Assembly (NCBI RefSeq): GCF_910585845.1
Contig: NZ_CAJUHF010000084.1
Span: 1 to 7,772 of the forward strand
Source of the DNA: an uncultured Bacteroides sp.
GTDB taxonomy: Bacteria; Bacteroidota; Bacteroidia; Bacteroidales; Bacteroidaceae
Length of the DNA: 7,772 bases
Reading direction: 5' to 3'
The stretch's first letter is position 1; every line of letters starts with the position of its first letter. The translations under genes and the position numbers were made by a program. Below the pieces are notes generated by a model. It did no database searches. It was not told the DNA's origin and worked only from the letters and a program-made list of their open reading frames with translations. This document shows positions 1 through 4,115 of the stretch, piece after piece.

Positions 1-50
1 ACTCCGATGTTGAAACTTTATGCAAAAGTATAACGATTAAATAATATACA

Positions 51-887
51 ATGAAGAAATATATCGGAGCACACGTCAGTGCAAGCGGCGGAGTAGAAGC
101 GGCGCCTGTCAATGCCCATGAAATCGGCGCAAACGCCTTTGCCCTATTCACCAAAAACCAACGTCAATGGGTATCCAGACCATTGACGGAAGAAAGCATC
201 CGCAAATTCAAAGAGAATTGCAAGGCATACGACATTGACCCACGCTATATACTGCCACACGACAGCTATCTCATCAATCTGGGACACCCGGAAGAAGAAG
301 GACTGGCCAAAAGCCGTGCCGCATTCTTGGATGAGATGCAGCGTTGCGAGCAATTGGGACTGCAACTCCTGAACTTCCATCCGGGAAGCCATCTCAAAAA
401 GATCTCCATAGAAGAATGCCTGGACAGAGTTGCCGAATCCATCAACATGGCGCTGGACAAGACGCAAGGAGTGACTGCCGTCATCGAAAACACCGCAGGA
501 CAGGGCAGCAACGTAGGCCATGAGTTCTGGCAACTGAAATACATCATCGATCGTGTAGAAGACAAATCGCGTGTCGGCGTATGTCTGGACACCTGCCACA
601 CCTACTCAGCGGGCTACGACTTCATAGGAGAGTATGACAAGGTATTCCGCGAGTTCGACGAGACAGTCGGCCTCCATTACCTGAAAGCCATCCACCTGAA
701 CGATACGAAAAAAGCCTTAGGCAGCCATGTAGACCGCCACGACAGCATCGGGAAAGGCTTGCTGGGAATCGATTTCTTCAAACGCTTCATGAAAGACGAG
801 CGTTTCGACAACATGCCCGTCATTTTGGAAACACCGGATGAAACCCTCTGGGCGGAAGAAATAAGACTATTGCGTAGCTTCGAATAG
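51..887 (+). CDS. nfo: Endonuclease IV (AP endonuclease, Nfo family)
   Basis: The product cleaves the phosphodiester backbone 5' of abasic sites in DNA base-excision repair and acts in the cytoplasm as a metal-dependent TIM-barrel enzyme. The 278 aa length is normal for the family. The N-terminus (MKKYIGAHVSASGG) is the classic Nfo start. The residues expected to bind the three zinc ions are all visible: His70, His110 (NFHPGSH), Glu146 (VIENTAGQG), Asp180 and His183 (CLDTCHTYSAGYD), His215 (AIHLNDTK), Asp228 and His230 (HVDRHDSIG) and Glu260 (ILETP). The ATG at 51 is preceded by an A/T-rich leader without a clear Shine-Dalgarno, which is usual in Bacteroides. The gene ends with TAG and converges on queE, 88 nt away. 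It is complete and shows no oddities. Identification is very secure; its promoter probably lies at or beyond the left edge. Confidence 0.97.
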   Translation: MKKYIGAHVSASGGVEAAPVNAHEIGANAFALFTKNQRQWVSRPLTEESIRKFKENCKAYDIDPRYILPHDSYLINLGHPEEEGLAKSRAAFLDEMQRCEQLGLQLLNFHPGSHLKKISIEECLDRVAESINMALDKTQGVTAVIENTAGQGSNVGHEFWQLKYIIDRVEDKSRVGVCLDTCHTYSAGYDFIGEYDKVFREFDETVGLHYLKAIHLNDTKKALGSHVDRHDSIGKGLLGIDFFKRFMKDERFDNMPVILETPDETLWAEEIRLLRSFE

Positions 888-926
888 TTCATAAGACATG
901 GCCTCAGAGCCCTATTTCATGAACTA
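885..926. repeat. Inverted repeat overlapping the nfo stop codon
   Basis: Perfect 8-bp arms TAGTTCAT (885-892) and ATGAACTA (919-926) enclose 26 nt containing a small GGC/GCC stem. The left arm includes the nfo TAG stop. On the plus strand the stem is followed by an A-run rather than a T-run, so it is not a textbook intrinsic terminator for nfo. It may still act as a 3'-end stabilising stem between the convergent genes. It is seen directly; its function is a guess. Confidence 0.4.
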
Positions 927-976
927 AAAAAAAGAGAAACCATAAAGACATGAGCGGCAAGCTTTCTCACGCCACT
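926..976 (-). terminator. Possible intrinsic terminator of the queE operon
   Basis: Read on the minus strand, just after the queE stop, AGUGGC (976-971) can pair with GCCGCU (958-953), a 6-bp stem with one G-U pair and a 12-nt loop. A U-rich stretch follows and ends in eight consecutive U (complement of the A-run at 926-933). The T-tract lies about 20 nt after the stem, farther than in a canonical terminator, so the call is weak. Confidence 0.35.
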
Positions 977-1524
977 TAGCGGATATCTATCAGCTTGTGC
1001 GTCTGCAAACTTAGCCGCCATTCCGGATGGCGCATCACGCAATCCACCGTTTCGGCGATATTACGGTTGGAACAGGGCTGAAGAAAGAAATGCTTTGCCG
1101 GAAGTTGTTCGTAGACAGTAACGTCCTGCCCTTCATACACCACTTTCACCTCGTTCATGCGGGTAATGCGCAACTTTCCTCCTTGCTTTGGCGAACAGGT
1201 CACCCAGTCTATATTGTCGGGAAGCGTATGTGTACCGTTAGTTTCAATACATACATATTTGCCGGCCTGATGCAGCTGTGAGACAAACTCATGGTCGATC
1301 CACAGAGAAGGCTCTCCTCCCGTCAGGATTACGGTAGTGGCAGGATATTTCCCAACCTCTTCCAATATCTCCTCGTCCGACATCAGAGTCCCCTCTTCAT
1401 GCTGTGTGTCACAGAAAGTACACCTCAAATTGCAACCGGAAAAACGGATAAATACCGCAGGCGTACCTGTATAATACCCCTCTCCCTGCAAACTGTAGAA
1501 TATCTCATTGATCTTTCTCATCAT
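976..1524 (-). CDS. queE: 7-carboxy-7-deazaguanine synthase (radical SAM)
   Basis: QueE converts 6-carboxy-5,6,7,8-tetrahydropterin to 7-carboxy-7-deazaguanine, the ring-contraction step on the way to preQ0 and tRNA queuosine. The chosen product is 182 aa. Near the N-terminus is INEIFYSLQGEG, followed by the radical-SAM cluster motif CNLRCTFC (C31, C35, C38; CX3CX2C). GGEP lies at residues 69-72, then CIETNGT and CSPK, and a conserved tail RLSLQTHKL. The start is ambiguous: four ATGs lie in frame within eight codons (positions 1542, 1533, 1524, 1521). I chose 1524 because GGAAGG lies 9 nt upstream and the family normally begins just before (K/R)KINEIFYSLQGEG. The 1542 start would lie 2 nt after the queD stop and add six residues. 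It is the last gene of the nucleosidase-queD-queE operon. The function is very secure. Confidence 0.95.
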   Translation of the reverse strand: MMRKINEIFYSLQGEGYYTGTPAVFIRFSGCNLRCTFCDTQHEEGTLMSDEEILEEVGKYPATTVILTGGEPSLWIDHEFVSQLHQAGKYVCIETNGTHTLPDNIDWVTCSPKQGGKLRITRMNEVKVVYEGQDVTVYEQLPAKHFFLQPCSNRNIAETVDCVMRHPEWRLSLQTHKLIDIR

Positions 1525-1544
1525 CCTCGTCATCCTTCCCATAC

Positions 1545-1904
1545 TTAATCTTTCGTTCTCAGGCTCTCTTCCTCCTCTTTCTCGTAGATCGCCACATTGC
1601 CTTCCGACTCCTGCACTTCCACTTTGAAGCAAGCAGGTATCTGTTCGCACACCCAGCGGGCTATGTTCTCGGCAGTCGGGTTGAAAGGAAGCACTTCATT
1701 GAGATTACGGTGGTCCAATTGCGCTTTCACCACTTGCTTGATATGACTGAAATCGACTACCATCCCATCGGCATTCAGTTCGCGGGCACGACAATAGACG
1801 GTGATCATCCAGTTGTGCCCATGCAGATTTTCACATTTACTATGATAAGAAAGATGCAGGCTATGTGCAGCCGACACTTCCATACGTTTGATGACTGTAT
1901 ACAT
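1545..1904 (-). CDS. queD: 6-carboxy-5,6,7,8-tetrahydropterin synthase (QueD, PTPS family)
   Basis: QueD turns 7,8-dihydroneopterin triphosphate into 6-carboxytetrahydropterin, the substrate of QueE encoded directly downstream. The 119 aa length fits bacterial QueD. The zinc ligands are His14 (SAAHSL) and His28/His30 in CENLHGH. Cys24 in that C-X3-HGH motif is the catalytic cysteine that typifies QueD, as opposed to PTPS-III. Asp64-His65 (LDHRNLN) supplies the rest of the catalytic triad, and PTAEN (76-80) is the pterin-anchoring PTxE region. The ATG at 1904 lies 4 nt after the nucleosidase stop, and the gene ends just ahead of the queE starts, so translation within the operon is probably coupled. 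The acidic tail EKEEEE is a little unusual but does no harm to the motifs. Confidence 0.95.
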   Translation of the reverse strand: MYTVIKRMEVSAAHSLHLSYHSKCENLHGHNWMITVYCRARELNADGMVVDFSHIKQVVKAQLDHRNLNEVLPFNPTAENIARWVCEQIPACFKVEVQESEGNVAIYEKEEEESLRTKD

Positions 1905-1908
1905 ACTC

Positions 1909-2508
1909 TTAATTTGCTGATCTTACTACGCCCCCCAAGGCTTCAAGAAATTCTCCCAATCCTTTCCGTGCATCGGCAAGCTTGTCTTCCCAATGCTTCA
2001 CGGAGTTCTGTCCGATGATATCCGTCACGTATTTCACAGAGATGAACGGCACTTCTTTGGCACGGCATACCATTGCCTGCGCATACGCCTCCATATCCAC
2101 CACGTCGCCCTGCACATCCAGAAGTTCCGTCAGGAAGGAATCGCCTGTATTACACACGCCTTCCCCGTTTCCGTCCCAATGCAAGCAGTAACCTTTCTGT
2201 GCCAACAGTTCGGCGGAATCAATCTCCCACTCCACTCCCAAGCCATTCAGTTTCTGCATGTCGCGGTCTATGAAACGGCGGCAGACCAGTATATCTCCTA
2301 CCCGATGACGGATAGTTCCCGCCGTACCTATATTCACCACCAGGTCCGGCCGTCCTTGATTGATGGCCTCAGCCAGATAAAAGGCCGACTTCACCTTTCC
2401 TATCCCGGTACGGAGATAGCCTATCTGCACCTCCTCTTCCCCTATCAGACCGGGAAACTTCAATTCCGTAAATTCGCCCTGAACGGCGTAAGTGACTAAA
2501 ATTTTCAT
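1909..2508 (-). CDS. MTA/SAH nucleosidase-like purine nucleosidase (PNP/UDP family)
   Basis: A 199 aa protein of the purine-nucleoside phosphorylase/nucleosidase fold, shorter than typical MTA/SAH nucleosidase (about 230 aa). Visible family marks are Glu12 after the first strand (position of the catalytic acid in E. coli MTAN), NIGTAG (59-64), TGDSF (121-125, like SGDxF in MTAN), DMEAYA with Met139-Glu140 (ribose-binding ME pair) and VTDIIG with Asp163 (purine N7 protonation in the family). By family it should hydrolyse an adenine-type nucleoside such as 5'-methylthioadenosine, S-adenosylhomocysteine or 5'-deoxyadenosine, but the substrate is not readable from sequence. Futalosine hydrolase is a less likely alternative. 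It is the first gene of an operon with queD and queE, which suggests a link to deazapurine or SAM by-product metabolism; that link is inference. The ATG at 2508 follows a leader of roughly 115 nt. Confidence 0.85.
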   Translation of the reverse strand: MKILVTYAVQGEFTELKFPGLIGEEEVQIGYLRTGIGKVKSAFYLAEAINQGRPDLVVNIGTAGTIRHRVGDILVCRRFIDRDMQKLNGLGVEWEIDSAELLAQKGYCLHWDGNGEGVCNTGDSFLTELLDVQGDVVDMEAYAQAMVCRAKEVPFISVKYVTDIIGQNSVKHWEDKLADARKGLGEFLEALGGVVRSAN

Positions 2509-2631
2509 TAGATATCTCTATTTTAAAACACTGATATATAATAAGTTATCAGAATCGGACAAAAATTATTACTCCGGTCAATCCGTTAACTCTCAATTCC
2601 CAACTTTCAGTTTTCACCTTCTTTTAGGGAA

Positions 2632-2661
2632 CAAAGTTACGGAGATTTATTGCATAGCAAA
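2632..2661 (-). promoter_or_regulatory. Bacteroides-type promoter for nucleosidase-queD-queE
   Basis: On the minus strand a -33 TTTG (2661-2658) is followed after 18 nt by the -7 box TAACTTTG (2639-2632), an exact match to TAnnTTTG. Transcription should start near 2625, giving a leader of about 115 nt before the nucleosidase ATG. I found no preQ1 riboswitch-like motif in that leader. The same TTTG-N18-TAnnTTTG geometry recurs upstream of the coiled-coil gene at 3335-3364. Confidence 0.65.
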
Positions 2662-3030
2662 TATTTTTTGCAAAGAAATCACGTGCTTCACCATTTTAAA
2701 GACCACATTTTACAACCAAAGGGATAGTGGACATAGATCTCTGCATACATTCCTTTTTTAGACAGACCTAAGTACATATCAATATTTCCCCCTTCAACTT
2801 TATGCCTTTCCGGCAAAAATATATCCTTTCCTCAAACAAATGTATCATCAGTGGTCTCCATTAACTTCCTCAAAAACTTCCTATACGCCTTTAAGATCTC
2901 CTTCTACACCTTATTATATATATACCACAAAATTCCATTCCGTCAGGAAACAACGTCCAAAAGATTTCACTCCTTTTGGCAAAGCATATCACTCAGGAGA
3001 AAAACATATTTCAAGCTAAAAGAAAAGTTG

Positions 3031-3110
3031 ATCTCGCAGGCTGAGATGTATATCTCGCGACGTGAGATACAAATCTCAGCTGCTGAGATGTACATCTCGC
3101 GACGCGAGAT
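3031..3110. repeat. Array of four 17-bp palindromes at exact 21-bp period
   Basis: Four units start at 3031, 3052, 3073 and 3094. Each is 17 bp of the form ATCTC-N7-GAGAT, separated by 4-bp spacers (GTAT, ACAA, GTAC). Unit 3 (ATCTCAGC-T-GCTGAGAT) and unit 4 (ATCTCGCG-A-CGCGAGAT) are perfect palindromes with 8-bp arms. Unit 2 is near-perfect (one G-T mismatch), and unit 1 has only the 5-bp outer arms. Unit cores alternate between an AG-C type and a GCG-CG type. The junctions are also palindromic, for example GAGATGTACATCTC between units 3 and 4, so two registers of hairpin or cruciform are possible. A period of 21 bp is two turns of B-DNA and seven codons. The structure is plain in the sequence; whether it works as DNA, RNA or peptide is unknown. 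Confidence 0.9.
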
Positions 3111-3171
3111 GAAGTTTTAAGCCTGACTTAATCCTTTCTTTCCTTGAGTGAACCCTCTTTACTTAGTAGAG

Positions 3172-3266
3172 CTTTCTGTTTTCCTCCTTATAGCTGTCCG
3201 GTAATATAACAGTTGCCTATATCCGATACACAGTATCCGGCAGCACAACAACAGGAAAACAGAAGG
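3172..3266. repeat. Long-range inverted repeat, 12-bp perfect arms, 67-nt interior
   Basis: TTCTGTTTTCCT (3174-3185) is the exact reverse complement of AGGAAAACAGAA (3253-3264), and the pairing extends by one T-G and one C-G pair to 3172 and 3266. The 67-nt interior has its own short stems, including GATAC/GTATC (3225-3229 with 3233-3237). No T-run follows on either strand, so it does not look like a terminator. It could be a structured RNA, a protein-binding site or the ends of a small element; nothing seen decides between these. Confidence 0.5.
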
Positions 3267-3334
3267 AAAAAAGGAGTAAAAATCCCCTAAAAAGAAGAAA
3301 TTTCTTCCTAAAACAGAATTTTCGTTGAAAAATT

Positions 3335-3364
3335 TTTGTAATCTACAAGTAAATTGTATTTTTG
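3335..3364 (+). promoter_or_regulatory. Bacteroides-type promoter for coiled-coil gene and zapA
   Basis: A -33 TTTG (3335-3338) is followed after 18 nt by TATTTTTG (3357-3364), an exact TAnnTTTG -7 box. Start of transcription is expected near 3370, leaving a leader of only about 15 nt before the ATG at 3385. This placement rules out the longer in-frame start at 3325, whose codons would lie inside the promoter. Confidence 0.7.
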
Positions 3365-3384
3365 TGTACAATTTTGGTGTAGTA

Positions 3385-3678
3385 ATGACAGACGAAGAAA
3401 AGAAGCTATTAAGTACCTTTGAAGCAAGGCTGCGACATTTAATCTATCTGCACGATGAATTAAAACGCGAAAATGCTGAGCTAAAGCAACTTCTTGAGGC
3501 TAAAGAAGAAGAATGCTTAAAGATACAAGCTGAATATAACGAACTGGAAAACAATTACATTAGCCTAAAAACAGCAACAACAATCAGCCTTAACGGCAGC
3601 GACGTAAAAGAGACGAAGCTGCGATTGTCTAAATTAGTGCGTGAAGTCGATAAATGCATCGCTCTGTTGAATGAATAA
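3385..3678 (+). CDS. Small coiled-coil protein encoded before zapA
   Basis: A 97 aa, highly charged, mostly helical protein. Residues about 3-62 form a probable coiled coil (heptad-like leucines through LRHLIYLHDELKRENAELKQL and on). A short polar linker at about 63-75 (TATTISLNGSD) leads to a second helix ending in LVREVDKCIALLNE. There is no signal peptide or membrane segment, so it should be cytoplasmic. It lies 14 nt upstream of zapA under one promoter, which suggests a role with ZapA at the division ring, perhaps like the coiled-coil ZapB of gammaproteobacteria. That is inference from context and architecture, not sequence identity. The ATG at 3385 was chosen over the in-frame ATG at 3325 because the -7 box lies at 3357-3364. 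The gene looks real; its function is unknown. Confidence 0.85.
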   Translation: MTDEEKKLLSTFEARLRHLIYLHDELKRENAELKQLLEAKEEECLKIQAEYNELENNYISLKTATTISLNGSDVKETKLRLSKLVREVDKCIALLNE

Positions 3679-3692
3679 AAAAAGAAGGATGT

Positions 3693-3983
3693 ATGAACGA
3701 TAAGATAAAGATAAACCTGCAAATGGCAGGCGCCTCTTACCCCATCACCATCAACCGCGAGGATGAAGAGATGGTCAGGGAAGCCGCCAAACAGGTAGAT
3801 ATCCGGCTTAATGCGTATCGGGAACATTATCAAAACGTCCCAATAGAGAGAGTTATAGCTATGGTGGCATACCAGTTTTCCTTAGAGAAACTCCAATTGA
3901 AGGAACGACATGATACTGAACCTTATACAGCCAAAATAAAGGAATTGACCGAAGTTCTGGAAACTTATTTCAGAGAACAATAA
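3693..3983 (+). CDS. zapA: Cell division protein ZapA
   Basis: ZapA binds FtsZ and cross-links its protofilaments, stabilising the cytokinetic ring at midcell. The 96 aa protein has the family layout. An N-terminal beta-strand globular part (KIKINLQMAGASYPITINREDEE, about 4-26) precedes EMVREAAKQVDIRLNAYRE, the helix typical of ZapA. MVAYQFSLEKLQLKER, about 57-72, then starts the C-terminal coiled coil that runs to residue 96. The ATG at 3693 is preceded by a purine-rich AAGAAGG, a better Shine-Dalgarno than most genes here. It follows the coiled-coil gene by 14 nt and is followed at once by the candidate 6S RNA. Confidence in the family is high even though ZapA sequences diverge. Confidence 0.92.
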   Translation: MNDKIKINLQMAGASYPITINREDEEMVREAAKQVDIRLNAYREHYQNVPIERVIAMVAYQFSLEKLQLKERHDTEPYTAKIKELTEVLETYFREQ

Positions 3984-4085
3984 GCCAACGGCACGACGGT
4001 CCGGTTCCGACAAAGAGAGAAAATCCACGCACTGTATCCTCAGTCTGCCCCGAAACAGGTAGGCTCTTGTGTGCAGTGCGTTTTT
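3984..4085 (+). ncRNA. ssrS: Probable 6S RNA (Bacteroidetes 6S-Flavo type)
   Basis: The gap between zapA and rny holds a structured non-coding segment. A closing stem CGCACTG (4028-4034) pairs perfectly with CAGTGCG (4074-4080) and is followed by TTTTT, with added A-U and G-U pairs on both sides. Inside, AGUCUGCC (4042-4049) pairs with GGUAGGCU (4058-4065) over an 8-nt loop. The unpaired strands between the two stems (4038-4041, 4066-4070) form a small internal bubble. Stem-bubble-stem is the form of 6S RNA, which binds RNA polymerase by mimicking an open promoter. Position next to zapA matches the zapA-ssrS linkage known in gammaproteobacteria. The 5' end is uncertain and may lie near the zapA stop. 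The alternative is an elaborate terminator or leader. Identity rests on structure and context plus my recollection of the family, not on a covariance search. Confidence 0.6.
4028..4085 (+). terminator. Terminator-like 3' end of the zapA/6S transcript
   Basis: The stem CGCACTG/CAGTGCG ends directly at a run of five T (4081-4085), so the closing stem of the RNA probably doubles as an intrinsic terminator. It lies 31 nt before the rny ATG, so rny needs read-through or a promoter I could not recognise. Confidence 0.55.
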
Positions 4086-4115
4086 ATTTATATATTAAAA
4101 AAACAAATTAATACA

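Larger units (their letters stand above)
2509..3384. other. Long intergenic region with promoters, palindrome array and inverted repeat
   Basis: This divergent intergenic region of about 876 nt is clearly A/T-richer than the flanking genes and holds no protein gene that I can support. It contains the nucleosidase operon promoter (2632-2661), the palindrome array (3031-3110), a long-range inverted repeat (3172-3266) and the promoter of the coiled-coil gene (3335-3364). Two further minus-strand TAnnTTTG matches occur, at 2821-2814 (TATTTTTG, with a TTTG only 15 nt upstream) and 2844-2837 (TACATTTG, with no -33 at a sensible distance). Either might start an extra transcript, but such matches arise by chance in A/T-rich DNA. 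In 2662-3030 I see nothing else that stands out. Confidence 0.6.

Noticed and set aside
1525..1650. Extended QueE N-terminus from 1650
   Set aside because: It overlaps more than 100 nt of the queD 3' end and its residues do not match the family; starts at 1542-1521 fit the family and the spacing.
2509..2625. preQ1 riboswitch in the leader of the queD/queE operon
   Set aside because: The leader lacks the compact hairpin plus A-rich tail of preQ1-I and shows only weak stems; no match to a known class by eye.
2492..2761. 89 aa plus-strand open frame overlapping the nucleosidase start
   Set aside because: It overlaps the ATG, leader and promoter of the minus-strand operon and has no recognisable protein features.
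3031..3110. CRISPR array
   Set aside because: Units are 17-bp palindromes with 4-bp spacers, far too short and without unique spacers; no cas gene is nearby.
2851..3120. 89 aa open frame from a GTG at 2851 as a real gene
   Set aside because: GTG start with no Shine-Dalgarno or promoter, composition rich in F/Y/K as expected of translated A/T-rich DNA, and the only patterned part is explained by the palindrome array.
3325..3384. Longer start of the coiled-coil gene at 3325
   Set aside because: The -33 and -7 boxes lie within these codons, so the transcript begins after them; the first 20 residues are also unlike the rest of the protein.
4071..4115. N-terminal extension of RNase Y from a GTG at 4071
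   Set aside because: It would start inside the terminator stem of the upstream RNA and run through its T-run; the membrane helix follows directly from the ATG at 4116, the normal RNase Y layout.
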